Of a DNA stretch of 64,000 bases, positions 7,696 through 16,204 are shown piece after piece (within the stretch, counting starts at the first letter, position 1; each line of letters starts with the position of its first letter). The stretch comes from Zobellella maritima. Lineage in GTDB: Bacteria > Pseudomonadota > Gammaproteobacteria > Enterobacterales > Aeromonadaceae. The DNA is taken from contig NZ_QCZE01000001.1 in NCBI RefSeq assembly GCF_003075035.1, positions 1,424,602 through 1,488,601 of the forward strand, in the 5' to 3' direction. Under the pieces are notes generated by a model, which was not told the origin of the DNA, made no database searches, and saw only the letters and a program-made list of their open reading frames with translations. Both the position numbers and the translations under genes were made by a program.

Positions 7696-9095
7696 AATAA
7701 TTTGTCTCCCAGTAAAAACGCCAGCGCCTGATCCAGGCGCAGATGAGGCAGGGGCACCTCCTTATGCCAGTCCGGCGGGGCAAATTCGGTAAAATCGAAG
7801 CCTTGTTGCCGCCAGAATTCCGGACCAGGCAGATGTTCCGGCACGTCTCCGGGATACAGGGTGACCGGCTCGCCGTCGGCCAGGCGTACCCCCTGCAAGG
7901 CGGGCAGCTGTTCCCCCTGATAGGCCACCTGACCCGAGCGGGTGGCCTTGACCGCCGCCAGCGCCAGGGTGTGGATATCGATGCCGGCGAGGCGCGCATG
8001 CTTATGCCCGCCCTTAACCAGGGTTTCCAGCAACCGACTCAGCTTGCCATGTTGCTCCGGCGTCAGGTGATCCGCCTTGGTGGCGGCAAACAGCAGCTTG
8101 TCGATCCGTGGCGAGAACAGCCGGTGCCACCAGCGACTCTTGCCATACTGGAAGCTCAACAGGATGGCGGTCAGCGCCCTTTTCAAATCGTCGAAGCTGG
8201 CGGCCCCCTGGTTGAGGGGAGTTAGACAGTCCACCAGCACTATCTGACGATCGAAACCGGCAAAATATTCCCGGTAGAAGCCCTGCACCAGATACTTTTT
8301 ATAATGCTCGAAGCGGGCGGCCATCATGCCGTAGTGATGACCTTCGTTAAGACCATCGGGCACCTCCCCCCAGATCCAGGGCACAAACTGCAGCATGGGC
8401 GCCCCCTGGTATTCCCCCGGCAACACGAAGCGACCGGGCTGGACCAGATAGGCACCCGCTTGCTGCTTGATGGCGTGCAACCAACGGGTATAGGACTCGG
8501 CCAGCGGAGCGATGCGCGTGTCATCGGCCGGGCTGTCGGGCGCGATATCCGCTCCCAGCCGCCGCCACTCCTCGGCCAGCCCGCCGAGGGCCGTTTCATT
8601 CACCAATGCCTGTTGCTGCCGGCTCCACTGGGCATAGCTTTGAGACAACAGCGGCAGATCCAGCAGCCATTCTCCCGGGTAGTCGACAATTTCCAGATAG
8701 AGGGTGGCGCTGTCATTGAGTTGACGCTTAAACCGGCTCCTGGGCCGGTATTTGATGGCCAGGGTAATTTCGCTGATGCCCTTGGTCGGTTCGGGCCAGC
8801 GGGGCGGCGCGGCCGACAGCTGACTCAGCGCCGCCTCATAGCCGAAGGCAGGGATATGGTGATGCCGTTGAGGCACCCGCTTGATACCCAGCAGCCGCCC
8901 TTCGGCCGCCGGCTCCCAGTGTGGCAGCCGGGCATCAAGGCCGGCGTGTTCCAGCTGGTTGACCAGGCTGGTAATAAACGCGGTTTTACCGCTGCGGCTC
9001 AGGCCGGTCACCGCCAGACGCAGACGCTGATCCAGTCCACGCTGCACCCAGGCCCCCGCCTTGTGCCGCCACTGCTCGAGTGTTGCCTTGCTCAT
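7692..9095 (-). CDS. ycjX: YcjX-family P-loop protein (DUF463)
   Basis: A 467-aa GTPase/ATPase-like protein conserved with the phage-shock genes. A Walker A motif (GLSRSGKTAF, about residues 29-38) near the N-terminus is followed by family landmarks such as LEIVDYPGEWLLDLPLL, RFVLPGEYQGAPMLQFVPW, IVLVDCLTPLNQG and ATKADHLTPEQH. No signal peptide or transmembrane helix is evident, so it is likely cytoplasmic or membrane-associated. It overlaps pspC by 4 bases and ycjF by 4 bases, so translation is coupled. It is thought to act in PspF-controlled envelope stress, but the substrate is unknown. Confidence 0.92.
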   Translation of the reverse strand: MSKATLEQWRHKAGAWVQRGLDQRLRLAVTGLSRSGKTAFITSLVNQLEHAGLDARLPHWEPAAEGRLLGIKRVPQRHHHIPAFGYEAALSQLSAAPPRWPEPTKGISEITLAIKYRPRSRFKRQLNDSATLYLEIVDYPGEWLLDLPLLSQSYAQWSRQQQALVNETALGGLAEEWRRLGADIAPDSPADDTRIAPLAESYTRWLHAIKQQAGAYLVQPGRFVLPGEYQGAPMLQFVPWIWGEVPDGLNEGHHYGMMAARFEHYKKYLVQGFYREYFAGFDRQIVLVDCLTPLNQGAASFDDLKRALTAILLSFQYGKSRWWHRLFSPRIDKLLFAATKADHLTPEQHGKLSRLLETLVKGGHKHARLAGIDIHTLALAAVKATRSGQVAYQGEQLPALQGVRLADGEPVTLYPGDVPEHLPGPEFWRQQGFDFTEFAPPDWHKEVPLPHLRLDQALAFLLGDKLL

Positions 9096-9481
9096 TTACC
9101 CTCGCGTAGGTCGTTAAACTCCCGGCGCAGCCTGAACTCCGGCGACACCACCAGCTGCTCCAGCTCGGCGACCCGGCCGTTGAGGGCCCGCAGTTTCTGC
9201 TCCAGTGTCTGTAGCGCCTCCTGGGGAGACAGGCCGGATTGCCAGCCGGTGGTTTTGATGTGTGCCGGTGAAGACTCGGCCTCGTCGGGCATTGTGTCCA
9301 GCAGCAACCAGGCGGCGATATAGGCCACCAGGGTCAGGAAGCTGGCAAAAACAAGCCCGGTCAAGGCAAAGATACGCACCAGCCAGGGTTCAACACCCAG
9401 CTTATGAGCAATACCGGCGCAGACGCCACCCAGCCTGCCGTTTTTTTTATCGCGATAGAGGTTGATCAGGGTCGACGCCAT
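9092..9481 (-). CDS. pspC: Phage shock protein C, envelope stress membrane sensor
   Basis: A 129-aa inner-membrane protein that with PspB senses membrane damage and releases PspF from PspA inhibition. It carries the PspC domain (LYRDKKNGRLGGVCAGIAHKLG, about residues 8-29), one strong transmembrane helix (about 40-62), and a C-terminal heptad-like segment (LQTLEQKLRALNGRVAELEQLV) suited to coiled-coil contact with PspB. The start overlaps the pspB 3' end by 16 bases. It is third in the pspA-pspB-pspC-ycjX-ycjF run. Confidence 0.95.
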   Translation of the reverse strand: MASTLINLYRDKKNGRLGGVCAGIAHKLGVEPWLVRIFALTGLVFASFLTLVAYIAAWLLLDTMPDEAESSPAHIKTTGWQSGLSPQEALQTLEQKLRALNGRVAELEQLVVSPEFRLRREFNDLREGK

Positions 9482-9699
9482 CCGGGCACCTCCGCATCCA
9501 GCAACCGTTCCAGGGTTTCTATGCGCTGACCGAGTCGGTCGGCCTCGGTCAGGGCCTGCTCCAGGCGCTGGCGGGCTGACTCATCAAGCCCCTCTCCCAG
9601 CCGCCGCTTGCTGCGGTAATGCAGCACCAGCCAGATGGGCACCACCAGAAACAGAAAGATATTTAACGGGGCCACCAGGGCCCAGGCCAGTTCCGACAT
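9466..9699 (-). CDS. pspB: Phage shock protein B
   Basis: A 77-aa inner-membrane protein, partner of PspC in signalling envelope damage. An N-terminal transmembrane helix (about residues 7-25) is followed by a basic stretch (HYRSKRRLG) and a cytoplasmic helix with leucine heptads (LEQALTEADRLGQRIETLERLL), the PspB layout. Its first base overlaps the last base of pspA. Length matches E. coli PspB (74 aa). Confidence 0.94.
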   Translation of the reverse strand: MSELAWALVAPLNIFLFLVVPIWLVLHYRSKRRLGEGLDESARQRLEQALTEADRLGQRIETLERLLDAEVPGWRRP

Positions 9700-10367
9700 C
9701 AGCTATCCTCACCCTTGTTCATCTTGGCTTTTAATTTGGCCAGTTCCTTGTTAATGGCGTCATCCACCTCCAGTTCGGCAAAGGCCTGATCCAGGCCCCT
9801 GCTCTGGCTGTAGAGATCGGCCTTGGCCTCCAACTCGTCGATCTTGCGCTCCATGTGATCGAATTTATCGATGGCCGACTGGCTTTCGCTGCGGCGCATC
9901 TGCTCCTGCACCTTGATTCTGCTCTGGGCGCTGCGTTCACGCAGCTGCATGGCCTGCTGACGGGCACGGGCGTCGGCCAGCTTGGCCTCGAGTGCACTGA
10001 TGGCCTCGGCCAGCTTGTCCATGCCCTCTTCCACCGCCCGCTGTTCCTGTTCGAGGGCCTTGAGCAGCCCTGCCTGTTTGCTTTTCTCCAGCAAGGCGGC
10101 CCGAGCCAGATCCTCGCGTCCCTTGTTCAAGGCCAGTTCGGCTTTGTTCTGCCATTCATCCAGCCGTTCCTGATGGCGCTCGGTCTGACGCAACAGATCT
10201 TTTTTCTCGGCCAGAAAACGGGCCAGGTTGGAACGCTCGCGCACCAGCTCATCTTCCATCTCCTGGATGATCAGGCGCACCATCTTGGGCGGATCTTCGG
10301 CCTTGTCCAATAGGGTATTCAGGTTGGCATTAATAATATCGGCCAGGCGTGAAAAGATACTCATCAT
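9699..10367 (-). CDS. pspA: Phage shock protein A
   Basis: A 222-aa ESCRT-III-like peripheral membrane protein that binds and inhibits PspF in resting cells and forms membrane-stabilising scaffolds under stress. It begins MSIFSRLADIINANLNTLLDKAEDP, the canonical N-terminal amphipathic helix plus helix 1, and is otherwise all coiled-coil helices, ending KLKAKM. Length equals E. coli PspA (222 aa). It is first in the operon. Upstream lie an inverted-repeat element (10395-10557) and then a sigma-54-like promoter on this strand, so the presumed mRNA leader is about 200 bases and includes the repeat. Confidence 0.97.
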   Translation of the reverse strand: MMSIFSRLADIINANLNTLLDKAEDPPKMVRLIIQEMEDELVRERSNLARFLAEKKDLLRQTERHQERLDEWQNKAELALNKGREDLARAALLEKSKQAGLLKALEQEQRAVEEGMDKLAEAISALEAKLADARARQQAMQLRERSAQSRIKVQEQMRRSESQSAIDKFDHMERKIDELEAKADLYSQSRGLDQAFAELEVDDAINKELAKLKAKMNKGEDS

Positions 10368-10394
10368 CGTCTCCTGTTTCGGGTCTAGCTAAAA

Positions 10395-10557
10395 TACGAT
10401 TCCAGAATAGGACGACCGTCTGTAGACAGCAGTAAGGATCCGAGAAGCAGGCCGTCTGCGCCAGGGATGGCGCTGCCGAGCACCATCGAAGGGTTTACGG
10501 CGAGCCTGCGTTCGAACCTTACTGCTGTAGCACAGCTCGAAACACCTATTCATCGGT
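10395..10557. repeat. Inverted-repeat element, copy B, in the pspA leader
   Basis: The core is shared with copies A and D: a CAGTAAGGATCCGAGAAGCAGG-like left arm, the central CGCCAGGGATGGCG, GGTTTACGGCGAG, and a right arm CCTGCGTTCGAACCTTACTGCTGTAGCAC. Outer ends differ from A and D: CGAT...AATAGG on the left pairs with CCTATTCATCG on the right. The whole unit can fold into one long hairpin. It lies between the presumed pspA promoter and the pspA start. Confidence 0.7.
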
Positions 10558-10577
10558 GTTGCTTACCCTTATCCATA

Positions 10578-10594
10578 GTCAAGTTATATGCCAA
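10578..10594 (-). promoter_or_regulatory. Candidate sigma-54 promoter for pspABC-ycjXF
   Basis: On the minus strand, TTGGCAT, five bases, then TTGAC resembles the -24/-12 consensus TTGGCAC-N5-TTGC(A/T), with a weak -12 element. A second possibility a few bases downstream (TGG-N10-GC-type, 10560-10575) has the exact GG-N10-GC spacing but a poorer -24. Either would start transcription near 10550-10566, upstream of repeat copy B. The position relative to the PspF site (about 100 bases) suits an activator-dependent promoter. Confidence 0.5.
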
Positions 10595-10687
10595 CTGTTC
10601 AGGTAACACTAATTCATTGATATTAAAAAATAAAAATAGTTTATATCGAGGTTAGCGGTTGGCGGTCATAAACAAAAAGACTAATAT

Positions 10688-10704
10688 TTGGTAAATTTCA
10701 CCAA
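10688..10704. promoter_or_regulatory. Candidate PspF upstream activating site
   Basis: TTGGTAAATTTCACCAA is a 17-bp near-palindrome lying 12 bases before the pspF start and about 95 bases upstream of the pspA -24 element. It aligns with the general form of PspF enhancer sites in enteric bacteria (TT.GT...ATTC.C.AA, recalled, not searched). At this position PspF would activate pspA and repress its own gene. Only one clear copy is visible. Confidence 0.5.
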
Positions 10705-10716
10705 CTTTATTCCTCA

Positions 10717-11718
10717 ATGACAGACAATGAGCTGATCGGTCAGTCCAACAGCCTGCTGGCCGCCCTGGAACAGGTCTCGCGGCTGGCGCCGCTCGATAAA
10801 CCGGCGCTGCTGGTGGGTGAGCGCGGCACCGGCAAGGAGCTGATCGCCCATCGCCTGCATTACCTGTCACCCCGCTGGCAACAACCGTTTGTCGCCATCA
10901 ACTGCGCCACCCTGGCGGAAAGCCTGCTGGAAAGCGAGCTGTTCGGCTATGACCCCGGTGCCTTTACCGGCGCCCAGAAGCGCCATCAGGGCCGCTTCGA
11001 GCGTGCCGATGGCGGTACCCTGTTCCTCGATGAGCTGGCCACCACCAGCAGTCGGGTACAGGAAAAGCTGTTAAGGGTCATCGAGTATGGAGAGTTTGAG
11101 CGGGTTGGTGGCAGCCGCTCCATCCGGGTCAATGTACGCCTGATCTGCGCCACCAACCAGGATCTGCCGGCCCTGGTCGCGCGCGGGGATTTCCGGCCCG
11201 ATCTACTTGATAGGCTGGCCTTTGATGTGGTTACATTGCCGCCCTTGCGCGCCCGGGAGCATGACATACTGCACCTGGCCGAGCACTTTGCCATCAAGAT
11301 GTGTGCCGAGCTGGGCTGGTCGCTGTTTGCCGGTTTCAGCGCCGAAGTACGCCGACAGTTACTGACCCATGACTGGCCGGGCAATGTGCGGGAACTGAAA
11401 AATGTGGTGGAGCGCAGCCTGTACCGCCAGGGCAGTCCCGATCAGCCCCTGGCCAGCCTGTGCCTGGATCCTTTTGCCTCGCCCTGGCGACCAACCACCG
11501 ACAACATGCCGGCCCCGGTAAACGAGCTCCGTTTACCGACCGATCTCAAGGCGCAGCTGGCCGGGCAGGAAGTGGCATTTATTAAGGCGGCCCTGGTCCA
11601 GGCCCGGTATAATCAGCGGCAGGCGGCGGAGTTGCTGGGCCTGAGTTATCACCAGTTGCGCGGCCTGTTACGTAAATACTCCACCCGCCTGCCGTCGGGC
11701 GAAGGATCTGAAGATTAA
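10717..11718 (+). CDS. pspF: PspF, sigma-54-dependent activator of the phage shock operon
   Basis: A 333-aa enhancer-binding protein lacking any N-terminal receiver domain, as in PspF. AAA+ motifs are Walker A GERGTGKE (about residues 34-41), the sigma-54-contacting GAFTGA loop (ELFGYDPGAFTGAQ, about 75-88), Walker B GGTLFLDELA, and the WPGNVREL sensor II region. A C-terminal Fis-type HTH (RQAAELLGLSYHQLRGLLRKY) binds the enhancer. PspA normally inhibits its ATPase. It is divergent from pspA and ends 9 bases before sapA, so sap genes may be partly read from the pspF transcript. Confidence 0.96.
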   Translation: MTDNELIGQSNSLLAALEQVSRLAPLDKPALLVGERGTGKELIAHRLHYLSPRWQQPFVAINCATLAESLLESELFGYDPGAFTGAQKRHQGRFERADGGTLFLDELATTSSRVQEKLLRVIEYGEFERVGGSRSIRVNVRLICATNQDLPALVARGDFRPDLLDRLAFDVVTLPPLRAREHDILHLAEHFAIKMCAELGWSLFAGFSAEVRRQLLTHDWPGNVRELKNVVERSLYRQGSPDQPLASLCLDPFASPWRPTTDNMPAPVNELRLPTDLKAQLAGQEVAFIKAALVQARYNQRQAAELLGLSYHQLRGLLRKYSTRLPSGEGSED

Positions 11719-11727
11719 GGACTCACC

Positions 11728-13326
11728 ATGCGTTCATGGCTTCACTGCCTGCTGCTGACTATCCTGCTAAGCGGTTGTGATACAAGCAACACCCAGTTGG
11801 CACAACAGAGCCTGCTCTACTGTGCCGAGGGCGCCCCGCTGACCTTTAATCCCCAGCTGGTCACCTCGAGTGTCACCCTGGACGCAACCGCCCACCAGCT
11901 GTATGACAGGTTGTTGGACCTGGATCTGGACAGCCTGCAGCCGATTCCGGCACTGGCCAGTGCCTGGCAACGCAGTCCGGATGGGCTGAGCTATCGCTTC
12001 ACCCTGCGCCAGGACGTCGCCTTTCATCAGACCGACTGGTTCAGCCCGAGCCGCAAGCTGACCGCCGAAGATGTACTCTTTAGCTTCCGCCGCCTGACTG
12101 ACCCGCATCACCCCTACCATGACACAGGCGGGGGGTATCCCTACTTCAACAGCATCGGCCTGGCGGATCTTATCAAGGAGGTACGGGCGGACGGCGACTA
12201 TCAGGTGGTATTCGAGCTGAACCACCCCGATGCCTCCTTCCTGACCTATCTGGCCACCGATTATGCGGTGATACTGTCGGCAGAATATGGTCAACATCTG
12301 CTTGACCTGGGCACACCCGAGCAACTGGATCAGCAACCGGTGGGCTCGGGCCCGTTCAAGCTCAGCCAATACCGTACCGACGAGTATATCCGCTACCTGC
12401 GCCATCCCGACTACTGGCAGGGCAGCCCCCGGCTGGAACAGCTGGTGTTTGACATCACTCCCCAGTCTTCCAAACGGCTGGCCAAGTTGTTAACCGGAGA
12501 ATGTGACGTGATGGCCTACCCGGGAGCCAGCCAGTTGCCGGTGATCAAGGCAGATCCCGCATTACGGCTCAACCAGGAAACCAGCATGAATGTGGCCTTG
12601 CTGAGCCTGAATACCGAAAAGCCGCCCTTTAATGATATCCGGGTTCGCAAGGCCATCAATCTGGCCTTGTCCCGACAGGATATACTGCATGCGGTGTATT
12701 TTGATGTGGGTTCCATGGCCGAAGCCGTCTTGCCCCCCGTATCCTGGGGCAATCACCCCAACCTGCTGGCACCGATACCGGATCTGTCTCGGGCCCAGTG
12801 GTTACTGGAGCAGGCAGGCCTGGCCGAAGGCTTTGACATGGAGCTATGGGTGTCGGCCGCCGCCCATTCCTTCAATCCCGATGGAGTCAAGACCGGCCAG
12901 CTGATCCAGCGCCAGCTAAGCGAGCTGGGTATCCAGGTCAGGCTGGTGCCCCTGGAAGAGCAGGTGATGCGCAACCGGCTGGCCGAGGGGGATCAGGATG
13001 CTGTGCTGACCGGCTGGGACGCGGACTCACCGGATCCGGACAACATGCTGCGTAACCTGTTGAGTTGTCAGGCCATTGCAGCCGGCACCAATACCAGCCG
13101 CTGGTGTCAGCCGATATTTGAACAACACCTGGATCTGGCGCTGCAAACCCCGCTACTGGCCGAGCGGGTACGGTTTTATCAGCTGGCCCAGCAATTGGTG
13201 CACCAGGAGGTCCCCGTGATCCCGCTGATCCACAGCCTGAAACTGCAGGCCTATCGCCGGCAGGTACAGGATTTGCGCCTACCTCCCTTCGGGGGCGTAG
13301 ATTTCCACCAGGTTCATAAGGAATAA
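11728..13326 (+). CDS. sapA: SapA, peptide ABC transporter substrate-binding protein (lipobox present)
   Basis: A 532-aa DppA/OppA-family solute-binding protein, first gene of the sapABCDF antimicrobial-peptide/peptide uptake locus. Similarity to enteric SapA runs over most of the length, for example AEDVLFSFRRLTDP, PDASFLTYLATDYAVILSAEY, KLLTGECDVMAYPGASQLPVI and GWDADSPDPDNMLRNLLSC. The N-terminus has a hydrophobic signal ending LLSGC, with Cys17 in lipobox context, so this SapA may be a membrane-anchored lipoprotein; E. coli SapA has a cleaved, non-lipidated signal. It is 9 bases after pspF and followed closely by sapB. Confidence 0.92.
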   Translation: MRSWLHCLLLTILLSGCDTSNTQLAQQSLLYCAEGAPLTFNPQLVTSSVTLDATAHQLYDRLLDLDLDSLQPIPALASAWQRSPDGLSYRFTLRQDVAFHQTDWFSPSRKLTAEDVLFSFRRLTDPHHPYHDTGGGYPYFNSIGLADLIKEVRADGDYQVVFELNHPDASFLTYLATDYAVILSAEYGQHLLDLGTPEQLDQQPVGSGPFKLSQYRTDEYIRYLRHPDYWQGSPRLEQLVFDITPQSSKRLAKLLTGECDVMAYPGASQLPVIKADPALRLNQETSMNVALLSLNTEKPPFNDIRVRKAINLALSRQDILHAVYFDVGSMAEAVLPPVSWGNHPNLLAPIPDLSRAQWLLEQAGLAEGFDMELWVSAAAHSFNPDGVKTGQLIQRQLSELGIQVRLVPLEEQVMRNRLAEGDQDAVLTGWDADSPDPDNMLRNLLSCQAIAAGTNTSRWCQPIFEQHLDLALQTPLLAERVRFYQLAQQLVHQEVPVIPLIHSLKLQAYRRQVQDLRLPPFGGVDFHQVHKE

Positions 13327-13360
13327 CCATGCGCAGCCCATCAACCCAGAAGGCGTGTTT

Positions 13361-14326
13361 ATGCTGAACTATATTTTACGCCGCTTCAACCTGCTGGTGA
13401 CCACCCTGCTGGTGCTCACCCTGCTGGCCTATGTACTTGAATACAACCTGCTGGCCGAGGGGCCCGGCGCTGATTTCTGGGCCGGTTATCTGGTCTTTAT
13501 GCGGCAACTGCTGCAGGGCGATTTCGGCATCTCCAGCGCCACCGGCATGCCGGTGCTGGATGCGCTGAACCAGTATTTCCCGGCAACCCTCGAGCTGTGC
13601 CTGGCGGCCTTTATCATCTCGTTGGTGGTGGGCATCCCGGTCGGCACCCTGGCCGCGCTGCGTCAGGGCCGCTGGCAGGATGCGCTGATCCTCTCAAGCA
13701 CCCTGCTGGGCTATTCGATACCCGTCTTCTGGCTGGGGCTGCTGCTGGTAATGTTTTTTTCGCTCAACCTGGGCTGGTTGCCGGTGTCCGGCCAGCTGAG
13801 CCTGCTCTACGACATTCCCACGGTAACCGGTTTCATGCTGATCGACACCCTGCTGGCCGACAGCGACTACCGGATGTCTGCCTTCCTCGACGCCCTGCGC
13901 CACCTGATACTGCCGGCCCTGGTATTGTCCATCGTGCCCACCACCGAGGTGATCCGCCAGATCCGCAGCGCGCTGGTGGAGGTGCTCAAACAAAACTATA
14001 TCCGCGCCGCCCTGACCAAGGGCCTGAGCAAGACCCAGGTCGCCCTGCGTCATGGGCTGCGCAATGCCTTTCCGCTGGCCGTGCCCACCCTGGGGCTGCA
14101 GCTGGGCCCCGTGCTGACCTCGGCGATGATGACCGAAATCGTCTTCGACTGGCCCGGTCTGGGGCGCTGGCTGCTGACCAGTATCGCGCAGCAAGACTAT
14201 ATGGCCATCAGGGGGGGTACCCTGGCCATCGCCACCTTCACCGTGACAGCCAGCGTGCTGACGGACATCTTCTCCACCCTGATTTACCCCACCCGCAGAA
14301 AGGCGTTTTATGTCAAACAGGGCTAA
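13361..14326 (+). CDS. sapB: SapB, peptide ABC transporter permease
   Basis: A 321-aa inner-membrane permease of the DppB/OppB type with six predicted transmembrane segments. The start is placed at ATG 13361 because AGAAGG lies 8 bases ahead; an in-frame GTG at 13355 is too close to it. The permease EAA-type loop is visible around RSALVEVLKQNYIRAALTKGLSKTQVALRHGLRNA. It starts MLNYILRRFNLL like other DppB-class subunits. It overlaps sapC by 17 bases. SapB pairs with SapC to form the channel energised by SapD and SapF. Confidence 0.93.
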   Translation: MLNYILRRFNLLVTTLLVLTLLAYVLEYNLLAEGPGADFWAGYLVFMRQLLQGDFGISSATGMPVLDALNQYFPATLELCLAAFIISLVVGIPVGTLAALRQGRWQDALILSSTLLGYSIPVFWLGLLLVMFFSLNLGWLPVSGQLSLLYDIPTVTGFMLIDTLLADSDYRMSAFLDALRHLILPALVLSIVPTTEVIRQIRSALVEVLKQNYIRAALTKGLSKTQVALRHGLRNAFPLAVPTLGLQLGPVLTSAMMTEIVFDWPGLGRWLLTSIAQQDYMAIRGGTLAIATFTVTASVLTDIFSTLIYPTRRKAFYVKQG

Positions 14327-15203
14327 CATCTATCCCGAAGTCCGGGTCTTAACTCCCCTGATGCTGGCCTGGCAGCTGTTCAAGAACAACTTCATGGCCA
14401 TGGTCGGGCTCTGGGGCCTGCTGATCCTGGCCCTGTTGATTCTGTTTGGCTCCTGGCTGGCCCCGTACCACCCCGCCGAGCAATTTACCCAGGCCCTGCT
14501 GCTCCCCCCTTCCTGGGCGGAACAGGGCAATATCGATTTCTTCCTGGGGACGGATGACCTGGGCAGGGACATGCTCTCCCGCTTGATCAGCGGCGCCCGC
14601 CTGACCGTCGGCAACGCCGTGCTGGTGGTGCTGGTCGCCCTGCTGCTCGGCGGCAGTATCGGTATCCTGGGCGGCATGAGCAAGGGCTTGAAGTCCAGTA
14701 TCCTGAACCACCTGCTCGATACCCTGCTGTCGATCCCTTCCCTGTTGCTGGCCATCATCTTTGTCGCCATCCTCGGACCCGGGCTGTTCAATACCCTGAT
14801 GGCGATCACCCTGGCGCTGATTCCCCAGTTTATCCGCGCCACCTACAATGCGGTGTCGGACGAGATGCAGAAGGAATACATCACCGCCCTGCGGCTCGAT
14901 GGCGCCAACCGCTGGCATATACTTAAGTTAGGGGTGTTGCCCAACCTGAGCGATACCCTGGTCAGCCAGACCACCCGGGGGCTTTCCTCCGCCATCCTGG
15001 ATATCACCGCCGTCGGTTTCCTGGGCCTGGGTGCCCAGCCCCCCAGGCCGGAATGGGGCGCCATGCTGTCCCATGCCATCGATCTGGTGTACCTGGCCCC
15101 CTGGACCGTGACCCTGCCGGGCATGGCCATCGTGCTCAGTGTGCTGGTCATCAACATGGTGGGTGAAGGCCTGCGTCAGGCGATCAATGAGGTAATGAAC
15201 TGA
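14310..15203 (+). CDS. sapC: SapC, peptide ABC transporter permease
   Basis: A 297-aa inner-membrane permease of the DppC type. It has the N-terminal cytoplasmic leader and first helix ([26 protein letters not shown]), the periplasmic HPAEQ...[21 protein letters not shown] segment characteristic of DppC/OppC, and the EAA loop ([24 protein letters not shown]). Its start lies inside the sapB 3' end, and its stop overlaps the sapD start by one base, indicating a tightly coupled operon. Confidence 0.94.
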   Translation: MSNRANIYPEVRVLTPLMLAWQLFKNNFMAMVGLWGLLILALLILFGSWLAPYHPAEQFTQALLLPPSWAEQGNIDFFLGTDDLGRDMLSRLISGARLTVGNAVLVVLVALLLGGSIGILGGMSKGLKSSILNHLLDTLLSIPSLLLAIIFVAILGPGLFNTLMAITLALIPQFIRATYNAVSDEMQKEYITALRLDGANRWHILKLGVLPNLSDTLVSQTTRGLSSAILDITAVGFLGLGAQPPRPEWGAMLSHAIDLVYLAPWTVTLPGMAIVLSVLVINMVGEGLRQAINEVMN

Positions 15204-16204
15204 TGCCGCTGTTAGATATCCGCAACCTGACCATAGAGATTGACACTCCTCAGGGCACGATCAAGGCCATCGACAAATTCAGCCTGACCCTGGCCGAGGG
15301 CGAGATCCGCGGCCTGATCGGCGAATCCGGTTCGGGCAAGAGCCTGGTGGCACAGACCATAGTCGGCATAGAAAAAGACACCTGGCGCATTACCGCCGAC
15401 CGCATGCACCTGAACAACATCGATCTGCTGAGCCTGTCCCCGAAGGAGCGCCGACGCATCATGGGCCGGGATATCGCCATGGTATTCCAGGAACCCTCCA
15501 GCTGCCTGGACCCCTCCGAGACCATCGGTGCCCAGCTGGAAGAAGCAGTACCGGACTGGGCCTTCGAGGGAAAATGGTGGCAGCGCTGGCAGTGGCGTCG
15601 TCAGCAGTCCATCGCCCTGTTGCACCGGGTGGGCATCCGTGACCACAAGACGGTGATGAGCGCCTATCCCTATCAGTTGTCCGAGGGCATCTGCCAGAAG
15701 GTGATGATCGCCATGGCCATTGCCAACCAGCCCAAGTTGTTGGTGGCCGACGAACCCACCACGGCGATGGAGGCCAGCAACCAGGCGCAGATACTCAAGC
15801 TGCTGGAGCGGGTGAACAAGCTGTCCAACACCACCATATTGCTGATCAGCACGGACATCACCGCCATCGCCAGACTCACCGACCATATCAATATCATGTA
15901 TTGCGGCCAGACGGTGGAATCGGGCACCCGGGAGCAGATCCTGACCCGCCCCCATCATCCCTATACCGCCGCCCTGTTGCAGATGATGCCGGATCTGGAC
16001 GGCAACCTGCCCCACAAGTCCAAGCTGAATACCCTGCCCGGGGTGATCCCTCCGCTGCAGAACCTGCCCATCGGCTGCCGGCTGGGGCCCCGCTGCCCCA
16101 ATGCCCAGAAACAATGCGTGATCACCCCCCCGCTGGCCAAGGTCAAGGGGCATGTTTACTACTGTCATTTTCCGCTGAATATGAAGAAAGGTAAGACCAA
16201 GTGA
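15203..16204 (+). CDS. sapD: SapD, peptide ABC transporter ATPase
   Basis: A 333-aa cytoplasmic ATP-binding subunit. Walker A is GESGSGKS (about residues 39-46) and Walker B LLVADEPT. The signature motif is degenerate ([20 protein letters not shown] instead of LSGG), a feature shared with enteric SapD. The C-terminal oligopeptide-transporter extension has conserved cysteines ([15 protein letters not shown] and a later YYCH), as in DppD-type subunits. In E. coli SapD also supports Trk potassium uptake. It overlaps sapF by 4 bases. Confidence 0.94.
   Translation: MPLLDIRNLTIEIDTPQGTIKAIDKFSLTLAEGEIRGLIGESGSGKSLVAQTIVGIEKDTWRITADRMHLNNIDLLSLSPKERRRIMGRDIAMVFQEPSSCLDPSETIGAQLEEAVPDWAFEGKWWQRWQWRRQQSIALLHRVGIRDHKTVMSAYPYQLSEGICQKVMIAMAIANQPKLLVADEPTTAMEASNQAQILKLLERVNKLSNTTILLISTDITAIARLTDHINIMYCGQTVESGTREQILTRPHHPYTAALLQMMPDLDGNLPHKSKLNTLPGVIPPLQNLPIGCRLGPRCPNAQKQCVITPPLAKVKGHVYYCHFPLNMKKGKTK

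Noticed and set aside
13329-13367. Tiny 12-codon frame between sapA and sapB (MRSPSTQKACLC)
   Set aside because: It overlaps the sapB start out of frame and has only a weak site; more likely chance.
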